From Rhyzopertha dominica (Eukaryota > Arthropoda > Insecta > Coleoptera > Bostrichidae), in the NCBI GenBank assembly GCA_025024175.1, contig QCXZ01000041.1, positions 52,137,786 through 52,201,785 on the forward strand: DNA of 64,000 nucleotides. Reading direction: 5' to 3'. The position numbers and the translations under genes are program-made. Under the pieces are notes generated by a model that was not told where the DNA came from, searched no databases, and saw only the letters and a program-made list of their open reading frames with translations. Within the stretch, counting starts at the first letter, position 1. Every line of letters starts with the position of its first letter. Positions 36,174-48,344 of this stretch are shown one piece after another.

Positions 36174-38439
36174 GTAAGTTGATATTTTGTCAAATAGGAA
36201 ACCCCTTTTTTGCCACAAAAAAACCTTTCAAATACTTTTTAAGTTTTAATATAAAAAAACTTATGAGAGCAAAAATGTATTTGCCTGACAACCTTCGTTT
36301 TTAGGTTTTTTTTAAATATGCCTTTGTAGACAATTATAATATTTAAAAATAAGAGTTGAAAACCGTTCAAACAGGCTAATTGACGTTTAATAAGAGATTT
36401 ATTTTAAGATGATAGAACCGAGTAGTCTGTTACCCATGAAAAAAATCGCGTTTGACCAATGGCAGTCCACATATTAAGAGTAAACATATAATATCCTTTG
36501 TAATCTATAATTTTCACGGAGTTCCTACCGTAAATCAGGGGTAAGATACCTAAGCAGAGTTGCACTCAAATTTATATGTCTTTTAATGCAGTATTCTTCA
36601 TGGCTGTGACAATGACACTTTGCAGCAAACAAGAGACAATTAGCCAAAAATTACTGAAAACGTGAAGCGTTCATTATAGCAACATACCTATTGCTACGGC
36701 CTGAAATCAAATATTTTAGACTAACGAAAACAAAGAAGAGTGGAAATTGGCACAAATGGTAGTTTTAGTATAACATTTTTTATGCCCATTGGTTGCCGTT
36801 TCATTAATTTAGCAACGCTATAGGTAAAACAGTTCCCACGTAACGGACTGTCACCAACCATAAAAGTAACATTATGCGATAATATATGGCCCAAAGGGTC
36901 ATCCTCTGGGACGCTTAAGAAATCTTTTGGTGTTAGACAAACAACTCCCATTGTGTTGAATGATAAGGCCCATTATTACAGATAATAATCCCACTGTTAT
37001 TCCCCAAGACTTTGTTCATTGTAACTCGCTCCATTAATCTTATATAATAAAAGGTCATTTTTTCCTCTTTAAATCGTTTCCTCTACTAATGCCTGATAAG
37101 GTTTTGTTTCAAGCCATTATCTGTTCTTTATGTCGGTTGAAGTTCGATAATATATTGATTTATCTTTGTAATTTTATGTAATGGATTGCGCAGTTGCCAC
37201 GTGAATATTCAACACCATCTACATCAACTGCAGGAATAAATTGTGTAGTTACAAAATACTCCTTTCTATTAGTCTTCACACCTATCTCCAGTAAAATCAA
37301 CAGGCGAATTCTTCGGAGACGGCTGCTTTGTTTTGACTGTGCAACACAGCTGACGACTCCTGAATGGCATCGCAGTCGCCTCCAGCCTTATTGCCTGAAA
37401 CAAAAGGCGCAGGAACTGGGTTAATCGGGTATCCCGTGGTTATCTGAAATACAGTCGGATGAGTCAAGGGTCAAGGGAAATATTCTAGAGATTGTTTTAA
37501 AATTATACGTAATAGGCGACGCAATGGACCCAGAGCGGTCTTGAACCGGACAAAAAAAACTACGCGCGATTGCTCGTGAAAAAAATATGTGGCATCTATT
37601 TTTATAAGAATTAAAGGTCCTTGGAGGATAAGCGGAAAAGATTGAAGCGTAAAAGGTTTGCTGACTTCGAGATTTTGTGGGTTTGCAGAGTTACGTAGTC
37701 GTTTGTCTTTAGAATGCATTTTTGTGCTCGTGGGCACTCGATTTCATCAATACATGAGTTACGTTCTTTCTCGTTTATATTAATTTACGCTTGTTTGTTC
37801 AATTTTCTAAAGTATTTTATCAGATTTTTGTGAAGCAGTTAGTTTCATTTTTACTTAATACTAAATGACATCGGACTGCAAAACTAATTTTGTTTAATTT
37901 TGGAGATAATCACGTGACAGTTTTTTAATGTTATCGTCTAAAGACAATTGGGTATATCGTTGACCAGCGTTTCTTTTTACTAGCCTACTGTATCTTTGCA
38001 TTTTCATTTAGGCAGGCTACGCTACATGGCGTCTGTTAAAAATTAGTTTTTCAATAGACACAAAAACTATATTAATTAAATGGGTAAAAAAACATATATT
38101 TTTGAACGTATTTAGACATCTTCATCGTAACTACACACAGCACCTATTAGAGGTTTACAGAATAAAGCAGCTTCCCCAGTTTTTTAACTTTACAACAACT
38201 TTTTGATGATTTGCTAACAAACACTTTGATTATCTTTTGCATTAAAAATAAATTTATATTTGGTTATTTGAAGCTTCAACAGCAGCAAATTTAGTGCTTG
38301 TGACTATGCTTCCCCTTTTTCTTTGGATTTAACGCAATACTAGAGCCTGTCAAAATCCTAACCTTTGTATCCATTAGTAAACACATGTGCATAAAAGCCT
38401 TGTAAGTTCAAGTGCTACACACAATGCAGGTTTATAATT

Positions 38440-38680
38440 GATGGGGCATCCACCATACTTACCAGACCTAACTCCTACTGATTTTTATGAAATTTATTTC
38501 CAAAGCTCAAAGAATGCCTTCGAGGAAACAAATTTAACAGTGATGACGAAGTCATGACAATAGTCAACGAATTTTTCTGTTATCAAAACCTAAATTTTAA
38601 AAAAACGAGATCACTATGCTAGAACATAGGTGGAATAAGTGTCTTCAAATGCACGGTGATTATTTTGTATGTATACTTAC
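38440..38680 (+). pseudogene. Mariner transposase C-terminal scrap
   Basis: PPYLPDLTPTDFY (with the third catalytic Asp), then FPKLKECLRGNKFNSDDEV after a frame change, then LEHRWNKCLQMHGDYF, follow the end of a mariner transposase in order. It lies on the sense strand of the SoxD intron. Nothing of the N-terminus was seen. Confidence 0.7.
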
Positions 38681-39698
38681 TTACACCTGGCACCTGTACT
38701 CCAGCTGTTGGGTTCTCTTTTTTGTACTGGACTCCATTACAGTTTGATAATACCCTTTTCGTTATCAAAATCATTCCTCTTTTCACAGCATTTTATATTG
38801 ATGATAGAAAGACCCAAAAGTAGTAAATAGACCCTGGTTTTACTAAACAGATGCAGTTAACTTCTATAGGATGTCAAGTTAGACACATGATGGAAAAGGC
38901 TTCTTATATACAGTTTATTTTTAAAGCAAAACACACTTGACCCTTATTAGCTCCACGGACAAACAAAAACTGTTTTTAAGTTTAAAATTCCCCGACAGGC
39001 ATTAGCATGACATTTGGTTATAGCCGAATTGTGATAGCTTACTGCTAACCGATCCTACCGCCAAAAGCTCATGTGGAATGCCAGTAACTTCGATGTACCC
39101 ACATCGAATTAAGCTTGTAACATGACTTTTCCAACCTGATCCGTCACATACGCCGTCGTGTTCCGCATTAGCATCCTCTTGTCTGATAGGAAATAGCGCG
39201 TAATTTTGCCCGAAATTGATAGTATTATTGAATTATGCGGTAGCGAGCATAGGTGTTCCAGCTTCGGTAATTCGATACCGTGCAAAATGCATTACTGCTA
39301 CGTGCGCTCCGGCATGCCAGGCTCTTCCCGACGCTGCTCGTACGGTCAAGATTTTGCATAAAACAGGAGGTCGAAAATGCGATTTCGAGTTCTCCGAGTA
39401 GCTTCGAAAGGAGACCATTTTGTATTCTGCGGAAGCATGATTAGCTTTCTGACTTGGCCTGGTATCGGTGTTCATTCTTTATAAAGCAATGCATCTTTTT
39501 AAGCAATTTGAAAGCTCGTTCCCAAAAATAATTGATGCAACCGCTGCTGGCTAATTATTGTCTTATCTGCTCATGTTATTGTACACCTCCCAACAAAAAT
39601 TAATTTGAATGAATAAAAGTCCAATTGCATCACATAACATGGTCAGGAAGGAAGCAATTCTTCCTCTCTGACCTAGCCATTCACACCTCAGAAGCAAA

Positions 39699-39750
39699 AA
39701 TTCGTCGCCTAAAGGAGACACAATAAAGTGTCGAAACGTCGCGGCGAATT
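39699..39750 (+). ncRNA. Hammerhead-ribozyme-like fold, second copy
   Basis: Stem I is AATTCGTCGC (39699-39708) with GCGGCGAATT (39741-39750), ten pairs with one T-G wobble. Between them lie CTAAAGGA (39709-39716), stem II GACAC/GTGTC (39717-39721 and 39728-39732) around a 6-nt loop, and GAAACGTC (39733-39740). The stem II and GAAACGTC blocks are identical to those at 15211-15236. The first core box deviates from CUGANGA (A for the invariant G, one extra base), so this copy is probably inactive. Confidence 0.35.
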
Positions 39751-39999
39751 TAAAGTGTTTCATTTTGTCCAAAAAAACCGTTTTCCATAACAAAAGTCAC
39801 ATAATGTCAAGTTATTGTTAATATTGTGTTTTTGATGTTCCATTTGACTCTGCATCTGAAAGATATTCTACATAGCCTAGAGCACTGTAATTGATTTTTT
39901 TATCGTTTGAAGTCGTGATAACAACAACTTCTATTTGAACGAAAGTCAGCTTGTTCAATAGGGAGGATATCTTTCGTGGGTGGTGACATTCTATTACAA

Positions 40000-40215
40000 A
40001 TCAATCTCTCCAGAAGATTGAAGCAGCTACTCAATAAAAAATGGCACGAAAATTCAAAGCTTCGTTAACAGCTTTTCCCGGCTTCAAAACAGCGATGACT
40101 TGTGCCTTTCAAAATTCGGATGGAACCTGACCTAAAATAAGAATGTCATTGATAAACGTTAATGTTTTTATGAATTCTGGATACATTCCATCAAAACCGA
40201 CAGTTTTCAAATCTT
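40000..40215 (-). mobile_element. LINE reverse transcriptase scrap
   Basis: The minus strand reads KTVGFDGMYPEFIKT, then FINDILILGQVPSEF, then KAQVIAVLKPGKA and NFR. This matches the APGPDGMYPEF ... G-IP--WKKA-VI-LKPGKD ... YRPI start of the RT domain of insect non-LTR elements. A stop follows SEF. The sequence upstream on that strand to about 40770 may be part of the same element, but shows no clear motif. Confidence 0.65.
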
Positions 40216-42236
40216 AATGAGAGAATGAGCCATATTAATAGGCTTCGAGATAGTTTCTGAAGGTGGAGTACCTAGATCCTCGCTGTTTTTGCAATGTGTT
40301 CTTCTCTAGAGCAACAAGAAGCAAATGTACTTCCTGCAATTTTTAACTGTATATACATGATAATTGGCTCTTGTAATACACGTCATTTTTTGGGGCATTG
40401 CTTCCCTGTATATAAAGTTCTTCTACTTCCTAGATTTACCTTGACTTTCAGTTTCTAAACATCCAATATCTTCCTTGATTTTTTGTTCTCATTGTGCTTT
40501 TTCTCCAAGCTTGTTATTTTCTAGGATGTCCAAAAGTAATATTTAAATGCCATTCACTATGACTCATAGAAGATCTTGGGTTTTTTCTCCCCAAGTACCT
40601 TATATATAATGCATCTTTTCAATATCCAAGTTGTCTGCAAGATATGCTCCTGTAATATTGTGCAAGACTGATCTACTTCGAAAACGCTTAATGTGATTGG
40701 GTATTGCTTATGGTTGTTTTTCAACAAGTTCCATTTTCTATAGTGTAGCATTTTTATTTTTGCTATAGAAACAACATCCTTAAAAAGGTATTAAATGGTA
40801 TATTCATAGCAGGTTCATCGCATACACACAAATAATACATCTACCTTATTGCGTCCATAAGATTGCTGAAAGTATAATACATAATAATAAATCATAACTA
40901 AATTAGTAAACTTACCTTGCTATGCAACTTAAGTTACCTATATATACACTTTTAAAAAGGCCTCCATCTTATCATATCGCCAGAACAATATCTTTGTGGC
41001 CTCCGGTCCTTCGTAAAAACTCTCATTCTTTGGCTGGCATCAGAAAGCAGAGCACGGGGATTGTTAGCCTTTAAAAATCGTTAACATTCTGCTAGAGAAT
41101 AATAATTTCTGACCTGCTACAACTATTAGAAAGTGGCATCATTCTTCGGTACTTATATATAAGATTTGAACCATCCATTTATATCAGGGTAACCTTCGAC
41201 AATCGAGGTAATTATTTTGTCAGTGTTTAAATATTCTACTTACTTAACAAATTAAATAGGGTCCTACGTACGGGTCATATCGTTGGAGCTGTGTTCACAT
41301 TCATTTACAATCCATAAAACGACAGGACATAAAAAGACCGATCGTTTTATTTATTTATACAGTCCACGATCTAGATTTCCAATTTTAAGTATCGTTGTAA
41401 AAATTTGGTGGCGCCCTTACATGACCCATAGAAATTTTGGACCGACGGATCCCGCTCTACCAACGAAAAGGCTGCCGTTATCGTGTGTTACAGTAATTTT
41501 ACGTCACAATAGTGACACCAAGCACAGTTTTTTTCTTTTCCACATATCGCAATATCTCTCGCCAAATTATCCTCAACATACTCGATCTGTTTGGGTTCTG
41601 TTAACATGTGCTGTAGTAAAGAAGATATATCACAAATATATTCACATGTTTTCACAAAGTTCCCTATTCATTTCCTTCTTTATAGTGCCGGACTTGGCAA
41701 CCTATATACTCAGATTTGTTCCAAATCATAACAGTAATCCACCTCTTTTTTCGATATCCTCCTAAAAAGGCACTAAACGCCCCACGTACAATCCAACGAG
41801 TTTGGCTTCTCGGCTTAGAAAGAACCGTATCCGGCTCGCAGGACCATTCTTATTCACCGCACAACAGACTGTCGAGTGCCGACGGTATAATGCTGGCCTG
41901 ATTGAAACAAAGATGCAACACGACGATTGTACCGGGGCGGCGGACAAAGCCACCCCATCCCGACCTGATCATTTATTCAGGACAATGTGGCATCTTTGCG
42001 TACGTCGCGAAAATGAGAAATGTAGATCTGATTGTTTGATAGCGGGTAGAGGGCGGTGCGGGCCGCCTAACACCGAAATAGTTTGGAGTTGATACAGAAA
42101 ATAATTCTCCAACGAAGTTAAGGGTAGTGACTGTTTCTGTGTGTTACTTGTAGATCTATGGGGAAACTTGTAAACTTCACTATTGATTTTATTTTGCGGG
42201 AAGTACGCACGCATCTCTAATCGTCCTTTTTTGCAG

Positions 42237-42408
42237 TGACGTGGAACCTGCCGCCTCTCTACAAAAAGCCCTCTCGGGGGACAATATTATAGAGACGGAA
42301 AGGAGGCTTTCGGAGATGATCCTACAGCTTCAGATGGTCAGGGAGCAGCTGTTCTCGCAGCAGCAACAGCAGCAGCAGCAGCAGCAACAACAGCAGGAAC
42401 AGAGTAGG
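42237..42408 (+). CDS. SoxD: SoxD-family transcription factor, second coding exon (coiled coil and poly-Q)
   Basis: The acceptor is tttttgcag at 42228-42236 and the donor GTGAGT starts at 42409. Joined to the previous exon the reading frame is exact: the two leftover bases TC plus T make Ser, followed by DVEPAASLQKAL. The core RLSEMILQLQMVREQL aligns by eye with the start of the leucine-zipper coiled coil of SOX5/SOX6 (the segment ending in LREQLL), which mediates SoxD dimerisation. It is followed by 13 consecutive glutamines from mixed CAG/CAA codons, then EQSR, comparable in place to the glutamine-rich Q-box of the family. The exon ends in phase 0. The rest of the coiled coil and the HMG box were sought on the + strand to 64000 and not found. 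The family assignment is by remembered similarity, not by a database search. Confidence 0.88.
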
Positions 42409-45400
42409 GTGAGTCCTTTCTCAATTTTTAATGTCTCATGAGATTTGCGGATGTGTCAAAGTAAATCTGGTTGTTTTTAACGGGAAAATGTTGACACTAA
42501 GACGCGAGAGACTTTTGATATACCTTTATACAATTGACCTAATACATATAGCCGAATTTGTATGAATTTTTGACTACACAATATGCCCCAGGATGGAGTT
42601 TACAATAGGAAAAGAATTAAATTAAATAAAATCACTGTAACTATAAAATACTGACAAAAATTAGGTATTAATCCCACGTTTCGATTATCCAGAAACATGT
42701 AGTAGGCGAAGAGAATGACGCAGCTACGTATTTATTACCAGGAAAACTGAACGCTGGCTATCAAAAACAAGTATCCCAAAGTACTTGTTTTTATAAAAAT
42801 GGCAAAAAAAGCGTTATAAGTTAAAAAAAATATAAAAATGCAGTTGATGGTTCTAAAGCCTCTGAAGTTTTGTATTTGGCTGCATTTAAGACAGTGATGA
42901 GCCAAAAGATAATGCTTGAGGGTTCTCAAAAGTATACTATATCAGACTATGGTTTTGTGGAACCTTCAGATATACAAAATAACGTACAAACAATTATGTA
43001 ACATTTCGATTTTTATCTTGCCGTACCGTTTAGTCCTTGACACATTCTCGAAACTTTATTTCGTCTTTGCCCGTCCGGAACTCGAAAACAAAAGATAACG
43101 TCGGCCGATCCGCGCGGCCATCAAGAGAGCACACGTCATCCTAATTTTAGAAACTCGGAACGGAGTCATTAATAACGATAAGAAGAGCACACGGCTCTGT
43201 GACGTCACGGGGGTTATTCTTCAAGAAGCGCACGCCTTATCGAACGAGCAAATTGCGTACATTTGTTTGTATAAATAAGCGCTATTTGTAATACACCTGT
43301 TCGACGGCGTCACGGAAAACGTCCAGATGGAGATTGATACTGTGCTTGGAAAATTTCGAGATCAGGAAACAGCTGTTGCTGGAAACTGACGGGAGAATTC
43401 GTTTATCTGCTTGGAGAATGGACATGGTTGCCTTAATCCTGGAAATGGATGGTGTTCAACTGGGTGTTCTGAGAAATTCGCAAACATGTAACGGTCAGGT
43501 GATCCCAAGCTGATAATAATGAATAGACGACATACTTGCATTTTACAAATTAAAATTAACGATATTTCGTTCATGGTTTCATCAATAAACCATCGTCGAT
43601 TGAGTGGACTGTATTTAAAAAAAGACTGGAAGTACAAAATATGGTGTGCACACATAACATGACTGCAAAAAAAATTTTAAAAAAGGAGTTGAGGTTTTTA
43701 ATAGTTTTTCAGTGGTTTTTTAGCATCGAATGCTTTGTCCACATTGAAGAGACAGCAAACCGTTTCTACACTTTGAAGAAGTAGGATATATTTGTACCTG
43801 TTCTGTAATTGATCCTTTTCCTATAGTCCTTTTTCTTCGCCAGTTGTCGAATTCCACCAATTTCTTCTAGTGTGCGCTTTTACTTTTCGTAACAGGCGTA
43901 ATACTACTTCTCCAGTTTTTAGCTGGATTTCAGTCATTCTCACCCTCATTGTCACTCATTTTTTTATGTTAGTTTTGCAAATAATGTCAGTCTTGTTAAC
44001 CAATAAATGCATGTCCCAGAAAGGACTCCAAATGTCTAGTTTTCAGCTCAAAATCAATATTCTTGGTCAAGATATATCTGTTCAATCTGACGTTTCTTAA
44101 AATCGTAATTTTTCACTTCATAGTGGACTGGTTTTGCTCGTGGTTATGAAAACGGTGAATTATATTCTGGACTTAACAGCCTTTAATCCACGCGAAAAAT
44201 GGACCTCCATTACCAAAAATCAAGTAAAGATTCTGTTTCAGAATTTTTCATCGCCCCATCTAGGAAATTATAGATTTGTACCCTGGTTAATAGTTAAGAG
44301 TTTTTCGTTCGATATTCTTCTTCCTTTTGCTTCAGAAGAGCAGCAAACTTTTATAGTGGAGTAATTTGACGAAAGGGCTGATAATTTATATAAACACTAA
44401 CATTTTTCAGGCGAAAAATATCATCTAAAACTCGTATCTACTGTTATTTTGACTTACTAAGCAACAGATCGAAAGTGTTGGAGAAATTAATTTTCTTAGT
44501 CATGTCATGATTTTGAATTCATCGCAATCTACTTGACCACTTTTTTATTTGAACACTGTTATCTATTACAAGCAATTGTTTTGGCTTGGCTTGGCTTTGG
44601 AAATTGACAGGAATAATTTAGTTTAGACTTGAATAGCACTCAGGAATTATACTTAAAATACACCTTCGATATGTTTATGTATTTGTTGATACGAAATTGT
44701 TCTTCAGAGAAAAAAAATCATATTTGATGGCGTTTTTAGTGTCTTCTACTTGTACGTAAAACAACCGAACAGCTTAGAGGTATTTTTCTTTTTCTGTATA
44801 ATGATGTCAATATTTTGTAGTGTCTTTTACATAATTTTGGTTTTCCTAAAACGATAGCAATTTAATTGTTCGACTCTTCTTTAAGAAAAAACACTTTCAG
44901 TATTCAAGCAATTCTTTTCAATCCTGTCGATTCAAAGAAATACTTAACTAATCGCCCATCACCATCGTATGACAGAATAATGTGTTATTACGACCCCCTG
45001 TGCGAGCCGCCCCCGTTTTCAGTGATCAAAAGCGACTGACCAATGGGAAATAATTTAATCGGGTTTGATACATACAAAACCCTTTGTCAAATATTGGCAT
45101 TATACATCCGTGTTGCTTCATGCGTGCTGTGTACGCCAGTGATGACATGGTACGACTGTCGGTATACAATAACAACTAATTTTCATGGATGCTATTGATG
45201 TCGCTTTGGCACAATGTAGGATAATTACCTCTGTTAGTGCGCTGCTAATCATGGAATGAATGGTTGCTCTCTGTCCGGTTTCGCTGGAAAAATATGCGTT
45301 TGCCGGCTATGCAGAGAGAAATTCGATGGATAAATTTCGCTTGATACAATTTTTTCAGTACTATAATCGATAATGGCACCATCGGTAGCGATGTCTTTAT

Positions 45401-47790
45401 AAAGAAGTTATTCCTCCACTGTTCCAATAAATCTAATTAGAATTAGAACTGTCAAAGAATTTAGATGCTACGTATACTTCTGGTAGAATTAATGTTATAA
45501 AACTTGTTTTTCAGTTATTGTGTTTAATGTTTCAATCCATGTACCTATCCCAAAAGTCNACAAATTTTTGTTTTATGCTACTCGAAATTCTGAACGTACT
45601 AAAACACGACANCACTGGTGTAACTCTTCAGAGCCTACAAAAATTAGTCAGTTGCTCGAGAGCCAGATAAATTACAAAAATACTTACAATTAAGTGAGTT
45701 TTACAATTTGCACATAAAGAGTTAAACAGTTTTAAAAGGTCAATGTCAAAATTTGTCAATCTGCGAAAAACGATTTTTTTTCAAAGCAATGTAAATACCT
45801 TTCAGGCAGAACAAGCTCCAATCAAAGGAATTATTGATTTATTAATTGATGTGCAAGCTTTCATCAAATCTCTCTTACTTTCATCTTTTCTTCTCCATTT
45901 CAAGTCAACTCCAGATCAACTGTAAAGACCTCGTGGAGCTTCGTTATTTCTTGAGGTGAGATGACAGATACTGGCGATTCTGTTTTTTAGTCCAAAAATC
46001 AATTTGATCTTTGTAGAAATTTGATGCTACGAATTTAAAGATCAATCCAACATTATTACACCCACAGTAGTACGTACTAACTCTAATATCCAGGAAGGAT
46101 ATGCTATTTTTAACTGAGGATTGTAGGGATCGAACACTCGGAGTAATTAGTAACTTCCATCAACTGGTATCGCTATTCTTTAAGAATAAGGGGAGAACGA
46201 ACTTGGGTATGCAGTTATCAGTCCTTTGGTTTAGTAAAGGAGCCATAAATACCCAAATTATCATTGACTTCTTAAATGTAGGCAAGGAAGATTGACTGCG
46301 ATCAGAGTAGCGCTCTTGGGCTCGCTATTCCAGAAGTTTGTATAATTCATTAAATAAAACTACTATTTTAACTAAATGGCAAAATATAAAGAATTGACGG
46401 ATTGGTATTTAATTCATTTGACTTCATTTGCCGATGGCATACCTTAAATTCGAAATAAAACAGAAAAATGTCAATAACTCGCATATTTTGAAATATTCAT
46501 ATTAAGTTTAAGATCGTTGGAAGCTGAAGAAATGGCCAGTGATAAAAAAGCAAGAAAGACGTCTTGGCAATTGAGCATTTCTCAAATATTTATGGATCTG
46601 GCAAAAGAAAAGAATTACATTAGTAGTAGTGGAGGTGTTGACAATGTGACATTATTTTCCAAAATTGTTTCAAGGTGCTATTGTTGAAAGAGGACCCCTG
46701 CTTCGATCCAAAAACAAATAATTACCCCCCGTCGCCCAGCAGTGACTTGCATAAATAATTGTGTTAAATTAGGCGAGTTTCCAGCGATAAACCACTATTG
46801 GTTTTGGTGTGCGTCTTCAGGCACACTCGAACGGTCGCGGTCATCAATAATGGCATATCGTGCTGCGGTGAGATACGGCGACTTTAAAATGGTGGGGGCA
46901 CATTGTTTAATGACCTGTGCATAATGATTATTATACCAGTTGAAACACTGCAGCGCCATTAAGGCCTAGTTTGTTAACCACACCGAATTAAGGATGGTTA
47001 CGGGAGTAGTTATTAGCATGAGCGCGCGGCGGTATACCGGCCTAGGCGGCTGGAGGTGGCTCGACTTTGCTTTATGGGATTATAACACGAAAATGATGGG
47101 GGTAATGTCGTAAATTGCGGCATGTGTACTTGGCTTAATTTTTCTGCTCTTGGGAGCGTACTGATCGATGAACGCGTACACAGCCATGGTCTAAATAACA
47201 AACACCATAACGTGTCTTTATTTTCTATAAAACGCATCAAATTCATAAAAAAGGTACTTTTTAATTTTTTTTGCATTTCTTAGTTCTACATTTCATACCT
47301 CAGTTCATCACGTAGTTCTTTCGTACTCGGATTTGTAGGATTTTTCAGGGAAGCCAGGTTTTTCAGGAACATATTTACAGGTTGAACTTTTAATTATAAT
47401 GTGAACCTCCAAAATTTTTATATTATGATAAATGTTCATTCAATAATAATGCTAAATATCCCCCCCACCCTCCGCTCCATCCTTATCACATGCTTGAATT
47501 TATGCTCAAAACGACCTTTCAACACGTATTAACATCTCTGGAGTGAGATCTACTTAAATTACGCTTCTTATTCTCTCAATGTTCCACATTATCAATTAGC
47601 GTTTGATAAACTTGTTTTACACCATTCGTCATAGAGGATTCTCCAAGATTAGTCAAACCCGATGCTCTCCATCGGTTAGGTAAAACCAAATCAAATGGAA
47701 ATTCTGTAGAAATGCGCTGCTACCCAATCTTATCTTTTTTCAAAAGGCACTGGTAAAGAGTTTAATTTTTTAAACTAACTATGCCTGTTT
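42409..47790. other. Intronic stretch without recognised elements
   Basis: GC-balanced islands lie at about 43020-43320 and 46720-47200. The rest is AT-rich. The minus-strand words NVDKAFDAK near 43720 resemble an RT A motif but have no support around them. Confidence 0.4.
43200..43207. promoter_or_regulatory. Perfect CRE palindrome TGACGTCA
   Basis: This is a full CREB/ATF-type site within the GC-balanced island at about 43020-43320 in the SoxD intron. A second perfect site lies at 63641-63648. Function is inferred only from the motif. Confidence 0.3.
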
Positions 47791-47793
47791 GTT

Positions 47794-47942
47794 AAAATGC
47801 ATGTCTATGCTGTGCTGTCTACACCTCAACCAACTGCAGATAGTACTATTTCGCTGTCATTACAGCTCATCAGTGNAGTNTAGGTCTAGTGTAGACAACA
47901 CGGCATAGAACTGTATTTGCCTATACACCAAAGCAATGGTAT
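47794..47942. repeat. 149-bp repeat family, copy A
   Basis: This matches 62844-62992 over its full length in the same orientation (same ends AAAATGCAT and CAAAGCAATGGTAT). Near its ends TCTATGCTGTGCTGTCT and a complement of it (GACAACACGGCATAGAA) form imperfect inverted repeats, so the unit can fold into a stem. Two N bases lie inside. A short non-autonomous element is likely. Confidence 0.78.
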
Positions 47943-47949
47943 GATGGAA

Positions 47950-48030
47950 GTACGAATTTAGGATGGCAATGCCATCTGTCAGCATTACACTGACATGATG
48001 ACAGATGGCATTGCCATCCTAAATTCTTAC
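47950..48030. repeat. Strong hairpin with 32-bp arms
   Basis: The arms 47950-47981 and 47999-48030 are reverse complements with one mismatch (core GGATGGCAATGCCATCTGTC). The 17-nt loop can form its own small stem with flanking bases (TGTCAG/CTGACA). GGCATTGCCATCTGTA recurs once at 59491-59506, so it is part of a dispersed repeat. No coding role is apparent. Confidence 0.88.
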
Positions 48031-48235
48031 TTTTATGCCTGTTTGTATTATTGTGAAAAAAGAAGGTTCAATGATTTGATTATCCAGTAATACGCAACTA
48101 ACATTTGTAGTGTACATTGTCGCGACCTCTTCCTTTTCTATCACTTGATGTTTCAGTGGTGGCCAGTTAATCTTAGCTCTAGCAATTCCGTTGGAGCCAT
48201 TATATCTCGGGAAACAGCTGACAGAAGCAAAATTC

Positions 48236-48340
48236 ACGTCTGTGCTTTGCTGTCTGCACCGCAACTAACTGCAGAGAGACCTATTTCGCTAATATTATAG
48301 CTCCTCAGTATAGTTCAGGTCTGATGCAAACAGTGTGTCG
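48236..48340. repeat. 149-bp repeat family, diverged partial copy B
   Basis: GCTGTCTGCACCGCAACTAA, then TATAGCTCCTCAGTATAG and TTCAGGTCTGATGCAAACAG follow copies A and C in order, in the same orientation, with many changes. It sits 300 bp after copy A. Confidence 0.6.
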
Positions 48341-48344
48341 TTGA

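Larger units (their letters stand above)
36174..42236 (+). other. SoxD intron between the two coding exons
   Basis: This 6.06 kb intron has a GTAAGT donor and a pyrimidine-rich AG acceptor, and it splits a serine codon (phase 2). It is mostly AT-rich. It holds a mariner fragment near 38440-38680, a hammerhead-like fold at 39699-39750, a minus-strand LINE scrap near 40000-40215, and two more GC-balanced islands at about 39050-39440 and 41270-42070. No further exon was recognised. The 76-codon minus-strand frame at 36721-36951 matches nothing I know. Confidence 0.8.

Noticed and set aside
36721..36951. 76-codon minus-strand frame, with CNNGPYHS just upstream resembling the DNAPYHS block of DDE transposases
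   Set aside because: Only one short block matches and the sequence after it does not follow the family.
41283..41765. 160-codon + strand frame in the SoxD intron
   Set aside because: The translation lacks any motif, there are no paired splice signals of note, and other frames overlap it on both strands further on.
43680..43760. NVDKAFDAK on the minus strand, like an RT A motif
   Set aside because: No other RT block lies in order on either side.
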